Shown piece by piece: positions 39,183 through 48,404 of a stretch of DNA of 64,000 bases (position 1 is the stretch's first letter; every line of letters starts with the position of its first letter). Made by a program: the position numbers and the translations under genes. A model generated the notes under the pieces. The model worked only from the letters and a program-made list of their open reading frames with translations, was not told where the DNA came from and did no database searches. The stretch is from Clostridium cavendishii DSM 21758 (GTDB lineage Bacteria > Bacillota > Clostridia > Clostridiales > Clostridiaceae), in contig NZ_FQZB01000007.1 of the NCBI RefSeq assembly GCF_900141845.1, positions 255,202-319,201 on the forward strand. Reading direction: 5' to 3'.

Positions 39183-40667
39183 ATGGATAAATATGTTATA
39201 GCATTAGATCAAGGAACAACTAGCTCTAGAGCAATAATATTTGATAAGGAACAAAATATAGTTGGGATAAGTCAAAAGGAATTTAGGCAAATATACCCTA
39301 AAGAAGGTTGGGTTGAACATGATGCTATGGAAATATGGGCAACTCAATATGGTGTTCTTCAGGAAGTGATGGCTAAAAATAATATAACTCAGGAGGATGT
39401 AGCAGCTATTGGAATAACAAACCAAAGAGAGACTACTATTGTTTGGGATAAGAATACTGGTACACCTGTTTATAATGCTATAGTATGGCAATGTAGAAGA
39501 ACTGCTGATATTTGTGATGAGCTTAAGAAAAGTGGATTAGAGGATTATGTCAGGAAAAATACTGGATTAGTAGTAGATGCCTATTTTTCAGCTACAAAAA
39601 TAAAATGGATTTTGGATAATGTAGAGGGTGCAAGAGAAAAAGCAGATAATGGTGAGCTTTTATTTGGAACAGTTGATACGTGGTTAGTTTGGAAGCTTAC
39701 AAATGGAAAGGTACATGTTACTGATTATACAAATGCATCAAGAACCATGCTATATAATATAAAAGAATTAAAATGGGATGATAAGCTTTTAGAAGTTTTA
39801 GATATACCAAAATCAATGCTTCCAGAAGTTAAAAACTCTTCTGAAATATATGGATATGCAAACCTAGGGGTTAAGGGTGGCATAAGGGTGCCAATATCAG
39901 GAATTGCAGGAGATCAACAGGCAGCTTTATTTGGACAAGCATGTTTTAAAGAAGGGTGCGCAAAAAATACTTATGGTACAGGTTGCTTTCTTCTAATGAA
40001 TACAGGAAATAAAATGATAGAAAGTAAAAATGGATTACTTACAACAATAGCAATAGGATTAGATGGCAAGGTTCAGTATGCTTTAGAAGGTTCTGTATTT
40101 GTTGGTGGGGCTGTAGTTCAATGGCTTAGAGATGAGCTTAGAATAGTAAATGATTCAACTGATACTGAATATTTTGCATCAAAGGTAAAAGATAGTGCTG
40201 GGGTATATGTAATACCAGCTTTTGTAGGTCTAGGAGCACCTTATTGGGATATGTATGCAAGAGGAGCTATATTAGGGCTTACAAGAGGGACTAATAGAAA
40301 TCATATAATAAGAGCAGCCTTAGAATCAATAGCATTTCAGACTAGAGATGTAATAACAGCTATGGCTGAAGATGCGGGTTATGAACTTAAAAGCCTTAAG
40401 GTTGACGGTGGAGCAAGTAAAAATAATTTTCTTATGAAGTTTCAAGCAGATATAATAGGAAAAGAGGTTACAAGACCTATAATTACAGAAACAACAGCTC
40501 TAGGGGCTGCTTATCTTGCAGGACTTGCGGTAGGTTTCTGGAAAGACAAACAGGAGATAGCAGATCTTTGGCATATAGATAATACTTTTAAGCCAACCTT
40601 AGAAGACAAAAAAAGAGAAGAAATTTATAAAGGCTGGAAAAAAGCTGTTTCAAGAATACGTGGTTAA
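39183..40667 (+). CDS. glpK: Glycerol kinase
   Basis: A 494-residue FGGY-family kinase. N-terminal ALDQGTTSSRA phosphate loop, the GITNQRET and WQCRRT segments, GTVDTWLVWKL, SRTMLYNI, the AGDQQAALFGQ loop, GLGAPYWD and LKVDGGASKNN are all glycerol kinase hallmarks. It makes sn-glycerol 3-phosphate from glycerol and ATP. The phosphorylatable histidine region seen in Gram-positive GlpK (near residue 230) is not obvious here. AGGAGGGG precedes ATG. No glpF transporter or glpD follows directly; repeat copies C and A flank the gene. Confidence 0.96.
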   Translation: MDKYVIALDQGTTSSRAIIFDKEQNIVGISQKEFRQIYPKEGWVEHDAMEIWATQYGVLQEVMAKNNITQEDVAAIGITNQRETTIVWDKNTGTPVYNAIVWQCRRTADICDELKKSGLEDYVRKNTGLVVDAYFSATKIKWILDNVEGAREKADNGELLFGTVDTWLVWKLTNGKVHVTDYTNASRTMLYNIKELKWDDKLLEVLDIPKSMLPEVKNSSEIYGYANLGVKGGIRVPISGIAGDQQAALFGQACFKEGCAKNTYGTGCFLLMNTGNKMIESKNGLLTTIAIGLDGKVQYALEGSVFVGGAVVQWLRDELRIVNDSTDTEYFASKVKDSAGVYVIPAFVGLGAPYWDMYARGAILGLTRGTNRNHIIRAALESIAFQTRDVITAMAEDAGYELKSLKVDGGASKNNFLMKFQADIIGKEVTRPIITETTALGAAYLAGLAVGFWKDKQEIADLWHIDNTFKPTLEDKKREEIYKGWKKAVSRIRG

Positions 40668-40675
40668 TAAATAAG

Positions 40676-40743
40676 TAAGAATCCAAATTTTTAATTTGGT
40701 TATTCGAACTTACTCTTATGAATGATAATGAATAGGAGTTTTA
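40676..40743 (+). repeat. Intergenic stem-loop repeat, copy A
   Basis: ATCCAAATTTTTAATTTGG (stem-loop one), TTATTCGAACTTACTC, then a second stem ACTCTTAT ... ATAGGAGT. The best-formed copy of the family, 10 bases after glpK. Confidence 0.7.
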
Positions 40744-40754
40744 TTTAATAACAT

Positions 40755-40794
40755 TTAAAGGATGGGGATTTTATATACCCATCCTTTAATTTAT
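40755..40794 (+). terminator. Terminator after glpK
   Basis: A 12-bp perfect stem (TTAAAGGATGGG at 40755-40766 with 40778-40789) followed by TTTATTAT. The remaining ~180 bases before copy B are AT-rich without a clear feature. Confidence 0.75.
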
Positions 40795-40974
40795 TATATG
40801 ATCTAGCAAGAATAATTTGGTAGTAGTAAAAATATATGTAAATAGTGAAATTATTCAAGTGATAAAAAAATATGAAAAATAATTTCATAAATTACTTTAA
40901 TCTATATTTTTTATATGTATAATATATATAGTGAAATTGTTAAATAAAAAGGAAAAAATATAACTTTTAAGTGA

Positions 40975-41040
40975 CATTCTAAATTTTATATTTAGTTAAT
41001 GGAACTTACTCATATGAACGATAGTGAATAGGAGTTTCCT
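40975..41040 (+). repeat. Intergenic stem-loop repeat, copy B
   Basis: CTAAATTTTATATTTAG, then GGAACTTACTCATATGAACGA and GTGAATAGGAGTTT, in the same order and orientation as copy A, ~300 bases apart. It ends just ahead of the UPF0371 gene. Confidence 0.7.
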
Positions 41041-41068
41041 TTTATATATTAAAAAAGAGGTGCATAGT

Positions 41069-42577
41069 ATGAAAATTGGATTTGATCATGAAAAATATCT
41101 TGAAGAACAATCAAAATTCATTTTAGAAAGAGTTAACAATTATGATAAGCTTTATTTAGAGTTTGGTGGAAAACTATTATTTGATTTACATGCAAAGAGA
41201 GTTTTGCCTGGCTTTGATGAAAATGCGAAGATAAAATTATTACATAAATTAAGGGATAAGGCTGAAATTATAATATGTCTTTATGCTGGTGATATAGAAA
41301 GAAATAAGATAAGAGGAGATTTTGGTATAACTTACGATTTAGATGTATTAAGACTTATAGATGATTTAAGAGGTTATGACCTTGAAGTTAATAGTGTAGT
41401 TATAACAAGATATAGTGGACAACCAGCTACTACTGTATTCATAAATAAGCTTGAAAGAAGAGGTATAAAAGTATATAAGCATGAAGCTACTAAAGGGTAT
41501 CCAACAGATGTTGACACTATAGTAAGTGATGAAGGATATGGAAAAAATCCGTATATTGAAACTACTAAGCCAATAGTTGTTGTAACAGCTCCAGGACCAG
41601 GAAGTGGGAAGCTTGCTACTTGCTTAAGTCAACTTTATCATGAAAATAAAAGAGGAAAAGTTGCAGGATATTCTAAGTTTGAAACTTTTCCAGTATGGAA
41701 TGTTCCTTTAAAACATCCTTTAAATATAGCTTATGAGGCAGCAACTGTGGATCTTAAAGATGTAAATATGATAGATTCATTCCATTTTGATGCGTATAAT
41801 AAAGTATCTGTAAATTATAATAGAGATATTGAAACATTCCCTGTACTTAAGAGAATAATTGAAAAGATAACAGGTGAAGAGTCGGTTTATAAATCACCAA
41901 CAGATATGGGTGTGAATAGAGTAGGATTTGGAATAATTGATGATGAAATAGTTAAAGAAGCTTCTAGACAAGAAATAATAAGAAGATGTTTTAAAACTAA
42001 CGTTGAGTATAAAAAAGGTTATGTTGATAAGGAAACTTATAATAGAGCAAAATTAATTATGGAAGAACTTAAGTTAAAAGAATCAGATAGAAAAGTTGTT
42101 ATACCAGCTAGAGAATATGCTTCAAAGTTGAATGAGAATGCAGAAAAACATGAAACTTGTTCAGTAGTTGCTCTAGAGCTTGAAGATGGAACTATTTTAA
42201 CAGGGAAAAGTTCAGAAATTATGGATGCAACAGCTGCTGTAATCTTAAATGCAGTTAAGCATTTTGCTAAAATATCTGATGAGATACACCTTATATCTCC
42301 AGTTATATTAGAACCAATTATAAATTTAAAATCAAAAACTTTAGGAAGTAAAAGTACAGCTTTAACTTGTGAAGAAGTGCTTATGGCACTTAGTATATGC
42401 GCAGTTACTAATCCAACAGCTCAAGTGGCTATGGAAAAATTGCCTATGTTAAAAGGAGGTCAAGCACACTCTACTACAATAATAAGTAGCAATGATGAAC
42501 AAACTTTTAGAAAACTAGGAATAGATATAACATGTGATGCAGAATATGCTTCAGAAAGTCTTTATTATAATAATTAA
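41069..42577 (+). CDS. UPF0371 / DUF1846 family protein
   Basis: A 502-residue conserved protein of the DUF1846 family, found in Firmicutes and Actinobacteria. Typical segments are KIGFDHEKYLEEQSKFILER, GGKLLFDLHAKRVLPGFDE, VVTAPGPGSGKLATCLSQLYH (P-loop-like) and the closing TCDAEYASESLYYNN. The structure of one relative has a nucleotide-binding-type fold, but the function is not established. Start at ATG 41069 after AAGAGGTG; the frame opens upstream at 41024 inside repeat copy B without a site. Monocistronic with its own terminator. Confidence 0.88.
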   Translation: MKIGFDHEKYLEEQSKFILERVNNYDKLYLEFGGKLLFDLHAKRVLPGFDENAKIKLLHKLRDKAEIIICLYAGDIERNKIRGDFGITYDLDVLRLIDDLRGYDLEVNSVVITRYSGQPATTVFINKLERRGIKVYKHEATKGYPTDVDTIVSDEGYGKNPYIETTKPIVVVTAPGPGSGKLATCLSQLYHENKRGKVAGYSKFETFPVWNVPLKHPLNIAYEAATVDLKDVNMIDSFHFDAYNKVSVNYNRDIETFPVLKRIIEKITGEESVYKSPTDMGVNRVGFGIIDDEIVKEASRQEIIRRCFKTNVEYKKGYVDKETYNRAKLIMEELKLKESDRKVVIPAREYASKLNENAEKHETCSVVALELEDGTILTGKSSEIMDATAAVILNAVKHFAKISDEIHLISPVILEPIINLKSKTLGSKSTALTCEEVLMALSICAVTNPTAQVAMEKLPMLKGGQAHSTTIISSNDEQTFRKLGIDITCDAEYASESLYYNN

Positions 42578-42587
42578 TTAGATTGAT

Positions 42588-42619
42588 AAAAACACTTACA
42601 GTAATGTGAGTGTTTTTTT
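42588..42619 (+). terminator. Terminator after the UPF0371 gene
   Basis: Stem of ~12 bp with one G-U pair (AACACTTACA with TGTGAGTGTT), then seven Ts. Confidence 0.85.
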
Positions 42620-42722
42620 GTTATAAGTAAAAAGGTAGATAAGAAAAAGGTAGTTTTAGTAGTACATATTTGAGAATAATTTTCATACTATATAAGTGTA
42701 TTAATACAAGGTGAGAAAACTT

Positions 42723-43412
42723 ATGTATAAAAAGGGAGATTTTCATATGCATACAACGGCTTCAGATGGGGAGCTTACACCAGAAGAAGTTGTAAATTTA
42801 GCTAAAGAGAAAGATTTAGATATAATAAGTATCACAGATCATAATACTTTAAAGGGCGTTAAAGAAGCTAAAGTAATTGGAGAACAATTAGGAATTAAGG
42901 TTATAGAAGGTTTGGAGTTATCTACAAGATATAAAGGTGAAAAAGTACATGTACTTGGGTATTTTAAAGGTGGTGCTTGTGAGAATAAAGAATTAAAAGA
43001 AGTTTTAGCTTTAATAAAAAGTAAAAAAAATTTGAAATTGCAAGAGTTATATAATGAGAAATTTTTAATAGAAATAGATACAGAAATACCTAGAATAACT
43101 GCAGAAACAGGAATAAGACTGATACATTATTTTGGTGGAGTTGCTGTATTAGCGCATCCAGTTAAACTTAGTTCAAAAATAAAAGATGAAGTTTTAAATA
43201 TGGATTTTGATGGAATAGAAGCTGTTTATTTTAGGAATTCTATTGAGGATACAGAGTTTTTTAAAGTTTTGACAAAAGCCAAAAGCTGTTTTTATACAGC
43301 AGGTTCTGATTTTCATACTAATAAAAGGTTAGATAAAAGACATGGATGTATAGCAGATGTAAGCTTAAACTCAGAAGAAATAGAATTTTTTATTAGTAAT
43401 TTATTAATATAA
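42723..43412 (+). CDS. PHP-domain phosphoesterase (TrpH/YciV-like)
   Basis: A 229-residue PHP protein. Metal ligands: DFHMHTTASDG (~6-16), ITDHNTLKG (~38), GLELST (~64), LAHPVKL (~144) and GSDFHTNKRL (~193). This set matches the TrpH/RNase AM group that removes nucleotides from 3',5'-bisphosphate or short RNA 5' ends. Substrate here is not known. ATG 42723 follows AAGGTGAG by 7 bases; the GTG at 42711 is part of that site. It differs clearly from the YcdX-like PHP protein at 33300. Confidence 0.85.
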   Translation: MYKKGDFHMHTTASDGELTPEEVVNLAKEKDLDIISITDHNTLKGVKEAKVIGEQLGIKVIEGLELSTRYKGEKVHVLGYFKGGACENKELKEVLALIKSKKNLKLQELYNEKFLIEIDTEIPRITAETGIRLIHYFGGVAVLAHPVKLSSKIKDEVLNMDFDGIEAVYFRNSIEDTEFFKVLTKAKSCFYTAGSDFHTNKRLDKRHGCIADVSLNSEEIEFFISNLLI

Positions 43413-43517
43413 AACGACAATTCAATATGTAATATGTATAATTCATAATTTTTTTATTCCAAAAAGTTACTTAATATGAAATAATAAATTATATAACTTG
43501 TAAGGAGTGGAGATGTT

Positions 43518-43958
43518 ATGAGTTTTACTATTTTTATAGCATTCATTATTCTAATTTTAATGAAATTCAAAATTGTAAATTTAGAAAGTATAAGTGGTGT
43601 TTTGATATTAATAACATTAGCTACAATATTAGATGGAATTACAATTAAATATAAAAAGAAATGGGAGTTTTTTAAGCAGATAAATAGAAGTCAAATAATT
43701 GATGAAGAAGATAAGTATACAATATATAATATGATGCCTAAATATATATTTAAATGTTCTATAATACAAATGCTAATACTTTCAATATCTTTTTATTTTG
43801 AGCATTATGTAAAAGAAGTTTTTATAAATGGAGTTTATCAAAATAGAATAGTATGTTGTATTTGCATTTTTATATGGTTCATATTATTAGTTATTCCTAT
43901 GCTTAGTACAAATAGAATTTTAAAAAGAAAATATAAAAAATTAGATATAAGTTTATAA
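43518..43958 (+). CDS. Small integral membrane protein of unknown function
   Basis: A 146-residue protein I do not recognise. Four hydrophobic segments at about 3-16, 25-42, 75-92 and 110-130; the loop between the second and third (KYKKKWEFFKQINRSQIIDEEDKY) is charged and probably cytoplasmic; the C-terminus is KRKYKKLDISL. AAGGAGTGG lies 8 bases before ATG. No obvious operon partner: 105 bases separate it from the PHP gene and 175 from the zinc-ribbon gene. Confidence 0.6.
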   Translation: MSFTIFIAFIILILMKFKIVNLESISGVLILITLATILDGITIKYKKKWEFFKQINRSQIIDEEDKYTIYNMMPKYIFKCSIIQMLILSISFYFEHYVKEVFINGVYQNRIVCCICIFIWFILLVIPMLSTNRILKRKYKKLDISL

Positions 43959-43995
43959 TTATATTTATTGAAATATAAAATAAATATAAAAATAG

Positions 43996-44024
43996 TTGCA
44001 TAATATAAAAACCTATGTTATTAT
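43996..44024 (+). promoter_or_regulatory. Promoter of the zinc-ribbon gene
   Basis: TTGCAT (43996-44001), 17-base spacer, TATTAT (44019-44024), giving a ~100-base leader whose ends can pair (TAAAGATT with AATCTTTA) next to the ribosome binding site. Confidence 0.5.
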
Positions 44025-44132
44025 AAGTGAGTAGCAATACAAAAAATAAAGATAAAGATTAAGTAGATTTTAACTTTCTCCATTTAAGGATTAGTTACAT
44101 CGAAATTAAATCTTTAAAAAGGAGAAATTATT

Positions 44133-44297
44133 ATGGATAAGAACTTAGTATGTAGAGATTGTGGTAAAGATTTCGTTTTCACTGAAGGAGAACAAGCGTT
44201 CTACAAAGAAAAAGGATTCGAAAATGAACCAACAAGATGCGTTGATTGTAGAAGAGCTAGAAAGCAACAAAACAACAACAGAAGATTCGATAGATAA
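44133..44297 (+). CDS. Small zinc-ribbon protein
   Basis: A 54-residue protein: MDKNLVCRDCGKDF, a linker FTEGEQAFYKEKGFENEP, RCVDCRRARKQQ and a basic Asn/Arg tail. Two CxxC pairs (C7/C10 and C36/C39) make a treble-clef type zinc ribbon, as in the zf-trcl family common in Clostridium. AAAGGAG lies 9 bases upstream and a clean terminator follows, so it is a real, separately transcribed gene. Its basic tail suggests binding to nucleic acid. Codon use (GGA, AGA, AAC rich) suggests high expression. Function unknown. Confidence 0.85.
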   Translation: MDKNLVCRDCGKDFVFTEGEQAFYKEKGFENEPTRCVDCRRARKQQNNNRRFDR

Positions 44298-44311
44298 TAT
44301 TGAATGATTAG

Positions 44312-44342
44312 GCTATAAGAGCTTGCTCTTATAGCTTTTTTT
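44312..44342 (+). terminator. Terminator after the zinc-ribbon gene
   Basis: An 11-bp perfect stem GCTATAAGAGC/GCTCTTATAGC (44312-44322, 44325-44335) with 2-base loop and seven Ts. Confidence 0.93.
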
Positions 44343-44520
44343 ATGTCTATGCTAAGTATTTATAGCTATTATAAAAAAGAACAATAAATTTTGTGAAATT
44401 TTTACTATTGTTATTTTTATATAGAAATTTGGATTGCTTATGATTTAGATGAAAAAACCATACTAAGTAAAATTATTTAATTAGTAAAAAATATAATTAT
44501 TAAGGCTTGTAAATAAAAAA

Positions 44521-44587
44521 TTTCTACTTATATATATATTCGTAGGAGTAGATTCAAATAACAAAATTGAAAATTTGGATTCTCATT
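44521..44587 (-). repeat. Intergenic stem-loop repeat, copy D (minus orientation)
   Basis: On the minus strand: GAATCCAAATTTTCAATTTTG, TTATTTGAATCTACTC, CTACGAAT. Matches copy A over about 45 bases. The rest of the gap 44343-44687 is AT-rich with no other visible feature apart from a TATAAT at about 44617. Confidence 0.7.
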
Positions 44588-44687
44588 TAAAATATATTTT
44601 TAAATTCAATAAATAATGATATAATCAAAAAAGTATGCAATTAAGTTTAAAATAAGGTTTAACAACTGATAAGTAGGTGTAATAAAG

Positions 44688-46649
44688 ATGTTAGAAAATA
44701 AATTTTTACCAGTAAGTAGAGCGGATATGGAAGAGCTAGGTTGGGAGCAATGTGACTTTGTTATAGTTACAGGGGATGCCTATATTGATCATCATAGTTT
44801 TGGAACAGCTATTATTTCAAGAGTGCTAGAAGATGCAGGTTATAAGGTTGGTATAATAGCTCAACCAGATTGGCATAGTACAGAGGATTTTAAGAAGCTT
44901 GGAAGACCAAGACTTGGTTTTTTAGTTAATGGTGGTAACATGGATTCACTTGTTAATCATTATACGGTAAGTAAGAAATTAAGAGAAAAAGATTTTTATT
45001 CTCCAGGTGGAAAAATGGGACTTAGACCTGATAGAGCTACCATAGTATATTGTAATAAAATAAGGGAAGCTTATAAGCATGTAAATGTAGTGATTGGGGG
45101 AATAGAAGCTAGTCTTAGAAGATTTGCTCATTATGATTATTGGAGTGATAAGGTTAGAAACTCAATGCTTATAGATAGTGGAGCAGATTTATTAGTTTAT
45201 GGTATGAGTGAAAGACAAATAGTTCAAGTAGCAGATAACTTAAATAATGGGTTTGAAGCTAAGTATATAAGATATATACCAGGCACTTGTTATACGGTAG
45301 ATGGGTTAGATGAACTTTATGATGATTATGTAGAAATACCATCAGTTAATGAAGTAGCTGAAGATAAGATTAAATATGCAAAAGCGTTTAAAATACAATA
45401 TGAAGAACAAGATCCTGTTAGAGGTAAAGCTATAGTACAAAAGCATGGTAATAAATATGTAGTACAAAACAAGCCAGAAATGATATTAACTAGAGAAGAA
45501 CTTGATAAAGTATATGCACTTCCTTATCAAAAAACATATCATCCTATGTATGAAGAATTAGGTGGAGTGCCAGCAATTGAAGAGGTTAAATTTAGTATAG
45601 TGAGTTCAAGAGGTTGCTATGGTAACTGTTCCTTCTGTGCTATAACATTCCACCAAGGAAGAATTGTTCAAAGTAGAAGTGAAGAGTCTATAGTTCAAGA
45701 GGCTAAAGACATAACTGAATTTAAAGACTTTAAGGGGTATATTCATGATGTAGGTGGACCTACTGCAAATTTTAGAAAGCCTGCTTGTAAAAAGCAATTA
45801 ACTCATGGAGCTTGTAAGCACAAGCAATGTTTATATCCAGCACCTTGTAAAAACATGGATGTAGATCATAGCGAATATTTAAAAGTTCTTAGAAAGGTAA
45901 GAGAGTTACCTAAGATAAAAAAAGTATTCGTTCGTTCAGGTTTAAGATATGATTACATTATGGCAGATAAAAATGATAAGTTTTTTAGAGAGCTTGTAGA
46001 GCACCATGTAAGTGGTCAGTTGAAAGTTGCTCCAGAACATGTATCTGCAAATGTTTTGAAATATATGGGTAAACCATCAGGTAAAACTTATGATAGATTT
46101 AGAGAAAAATTCTTTAAGATAAATGAGCAATTAGGTAAAAAACAATATATAATCCCTTATTTAATGTCCAGTCATCCAGGTAGCACATTAAATGAAGCAA
46201 TAGAGCTTGCTGAGTATTTACGAGATATTAATTATCAACCAGAACAAGTTCAAGACTTTTACCCTACTCCAGGAACATTATCAACAGCAATGTTTTATAC
46301 TGGATTAGATCCATTAACTATGGAGAAAGTATATATTCCAAAAACAAAAGAAGAAAAGGCAATGCAAAGAGCATTACTTCAATTTAGAAATCCTAAGAAC
46401 TATAGATTAGTTTTTGAAGCATTAACAAAGGCTGGAAGAACAGATTTGATAGGTTTTGGAAAGAAGTGCCTTATAAGGCCAAGAGATGGAAGAACAGATT
46501 ATAATAAAAATTCTGGTGCTGAAAAGTCTTCTAATTCTTATAAAGGGAAAAATAAACCTACAAGTAAAAATAAAGTAAGAGAAGAACGAAAAACTAATAA
46601 TAAATCCAATGTTAAAAATTCTAGAACAAAAACAAGAGGTAAAAGATAA
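44688..46649 (+). CDS. YgiQ-family radical SAM protein
   Basis: A 653-residue UPF0313/YgiQ protein. The N-terminal ~290 residues hold the B12-binding-like/UPF0313 part (LPVSRADMEELGW, GDAYIDHHSFGTAII, GGIEASLRRFAHYDYWSDK). The radical SAM cluster motif CYGNCSFC is at about 311-318 in SSRGCYGNCSFCAITFHQG, followed by YIHDVGGPTANF and an additional Cys cluster (ACKKQLTHGACKHKQCLYPAPC) that may hold a second cluster. The last 70 residues are a Lys/Asn/Ser-rich disordered tail. Reaction unknown for the family. AGTAGGTG precedes ATG; a terminator follows at 46676. Confidence 0.92.
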   Translation: MLENKFLPVSRADMEELGWEQCDFVIVTGDAYIDHHSFGTAIISRVLEDAGYKVGIIAQPDWHSTEDFKKLGRPRLGFLVNGGNMDSLVNHYTVSKKLREKDFYSPGGKMGLRPDRATIVYCNKIREAYKHVNVVIGGIEASLRRFAHYDYWSDKVRNSMLIDSGADLLVYGMSERQIVQVADNLNNGFEAKYIRYIPGTCYTVDGLDELYDDYVEIPSVNEVAEDKIKYAKAFKIQYEEQDPVRGKAIVQKHGNKYVVQNKPEMILTREELDKVYALPYQKTYHPMYEELGGVPAIEEVKFSIVSSRGCYGNCSFCAITFHQGRIVQSRSEESIVQEAKDITEFKDFKGYIHDVGGPTANFRKPACKKQLTHGACKHKQCLYPAPCKNMDVDHSEYLKVLRKVRELPKIKKVFVRSGLRYDYIMADKNDKFFRELVEHHVSGQLKVAPEHVSANVLKYMGKPSGKTYDRFREKFFKINEQLGKKQYIIPYLMSSHPGSTLNEAIELAEYLRDINYQPEQVQDFYPTPGTLSTAMFYTGLDPLTMEKVYIPKTKEEKAMQRALLQFRNPKNYRLVFEALTKAGRTDLIGFGKKCLIRPRDGRTDYNKNSGAEKSSNSYKGKNKPTSKNKVREERKTNNKSNVKNSRTKTRGKR

Positions 46650-46675
46650 AAGTATTAATTAATTTTAAAAAGATA

Positions 46676-46709
46676 AAAAGCTATCAAAATAAAATTTTGA
46701 TGGCTTTTT
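46676..46709 (+). terminator. Terminator after ygiQ
   Basis: A 15-bp stem with one G-U pair (46676-46690 with 46694-46708), then Ts. Confidence 0.85.
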
Positions 46710-46841
46710 GCTTAAAATTATATTTGAATATGATATAATATATTAAAAATGTAGAATGTTTAAATGTGTAGGAAAATAAAAAAATTAAGATTTAGAAGGT
46801 AGTAAAAGCTAAGCTTAATGAGAAATGAGAAGGAGGTTTAC

Positions 46842-48170
46842 ATGGTTAAAAAAATTAAAGAAAAGCTATTACAAAATAAAAAGAAATCTATAATATCGTT
46901 AATAGTTATAGTACTTATGGTATTGCTTATAGTAACACTTGCTATGAAACCGTTTAAAGAAGATGATTTTAAAGGTAAGAAAGTAGAAGTTACTAAAGAG
47001 GAAAAAGATTTAAATAAGTATAATGACAATATAGAGGTAGAAAAGGATTGCAAAAATGTACTTCTTTTAGGTGTTGATAGTAGAGAAGATGATTTCTCAG
47101 ATTCAAGAACAGATTCAATAATAATAGCAACAGTAGATCCTAATGGTAATACTGTAAAGTTAACATCTGTTATGAGGGATACTATGGTAGAAGTACCTGG
47201 TAAAGGTTATTATAAAATAAATTCTGCATACAGCTTAGGTGGTGTAGAGTTATTAAAAAGAACATTAAAATATAACTTTAATATAAATATAGATACATAT
47301 ATGATTATAGATTTTAGAGGCTTTCAAGAAGCTATAGATGTCTTAGGTGGAATAGAGGTTGAAGTCAAAGATTATGAAGTTAAGGAAATTAATAAATATA
47401 TAGAAGAAGTTAATTTAGATAAATCAACATTTATAGCAGAGCCAGGAATACAAAAATTAAATGGGCAACAAGCGCTATCATATTCAAGAATTAGAAAAGT
47501 TGGTAATGGTGATTTTGAAAGAATGGACAGGCAAAAAAGAGTTGTTGGGTTAGTTTTAGATAAGGCTAAGAAAATGAATGTTTCTGAATATCCAGAACTT
47601 ATGGCTAAAATGTATCCATTTATAAGAAGTGATATGCAAAGTGCATATATATTAAAAATGGCAAATACAATTTATAAAATGCAAGGTATGGAATTGAAAA
47701 ATTTTCGTATTCCATTAGATAATACAGGAATAATAACTTTTGTGGATTCACAATGGGTAGTTATACCTAAGCTCAAAGAAACAACAAAGGAGCTTATGAA
47801 GTTTATGTATCCGGATAAGGATCTATCGGACATAAGAGTGCCTGATAATAGTTTTATAATAAATAAGGCAGAGGAGCAGAAAAGAAACAGTTTACAAGAA
47901 AATAAAAAGCCTGAAGTAAAAGACGATAGCTTTTTAATTATTCCACCTGAAGAGAATAAAAAGCCGGTAGAAAATAAAGAAGACAAGCCTAAAGCCACTG
48001 ATAATACTTCAGGAGATAAACCAAGTGATAATAAGCAGCCAAATCAAAATAACAATCAAAACAACAAGCCAAATATAGGTGAAGAACAGAAGCCTGTGGA
48101 TAACAATCAGAAGCAAACTGATAATATACAAAATAGTAATGTGGATAACGCAAATATAAAAGATAAGTAG
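46842..48170 (+). CDS. LytR-CpsA-Psr (LCP) cell-wall ligase, copy 1
   Basis: A 442-residue LCP protein. N-terminal membrane anchor (~18-38), then the LCP domain (~75-290): LLLGVDSREDDFSDSRTDSIIIATV, TSVMRDTMVEVPG, KINSAYSLGG, VDVLGGIEVEV-like DVLGGIEVEV and SRIRKVGNGDFERMDRQKRV; all conserved Asp and Arg residues that hold the polyprenyl pyrophosphate and magnesium are present. LCP enzymes join wall teichoic acid or capsule to peptidoglycan outside the cell. The last ~110 residues are an Asn/Lys/Pro/Glu-rich tail, absent from the paralogue downstream. Start at 46842 behind AAGGAGG. Confidence 0.93.
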   Translation: MVKKIKEKLLQNKKKSIISLIVIVLMVLLIVTLAMKPFKEDDFKGKKVEVTKEEKDLNKYNDNIEVEKDCKNVLLLGVDSREDDFSDSRTDSIIIATVDPNGNTVKLTSVMRDTMVEVPGKGYYKINSAYSLGGVELLKRTLKYNFNINIDTYMIIDFRGFQEAIDVLGGIEVEVKDYEVKEINKYIEEVNLDKSTFIAEPGIQKLNGQQALSYSRIRKVGNGDFERMDRQKRVVGLVLDKAKKMNVSEYPELMAKMYPFIRSDMQSAYILKMANTIYKMQGMELKNFRIPLDNTGIITFVDSQWVVIPKLKETTKELMKFMYPDKDLSDIRVPDNSFIINKAEEQKRNSLQENKKPEVKDDSFLIIPPEENKKPVENKEDKPKATDNTSGDKPSDNKQPNQNNNQNNKPNIGEEQKPVDNNQKQTDNIQNSNVDNANIKDK

Positions 48171-48254
48171 ACAAAAAGGATATTTAAAAATAATGATTAA
48201 GTCCTTTAAATACCTCTTTTAATAGGAGAAAGCGTAGACTTTAGGCTAAATGAA

Positions 48255-48295
48255 AAAAGATGGATTCATATAATTGAATCCATCTTTTAGTTTTA
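48255..48295 (+). terminator. Terminator between the two LCP genes
   Basis: A 14-bp perfect stem (48255-48268 with 48275-48288), then TTTTATAAG. Confidence 0.85.
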
Positions 48296-48404
48296 TAAGA
48301 ATTTATATATTTTTAAACAAGAAATTATAAAAATATGAATTTTTTTATATGCAAATAGGTGATACTATGTATTGGAAATATTTTTGGAAAGAGGAGTTAT
48401 TTAT

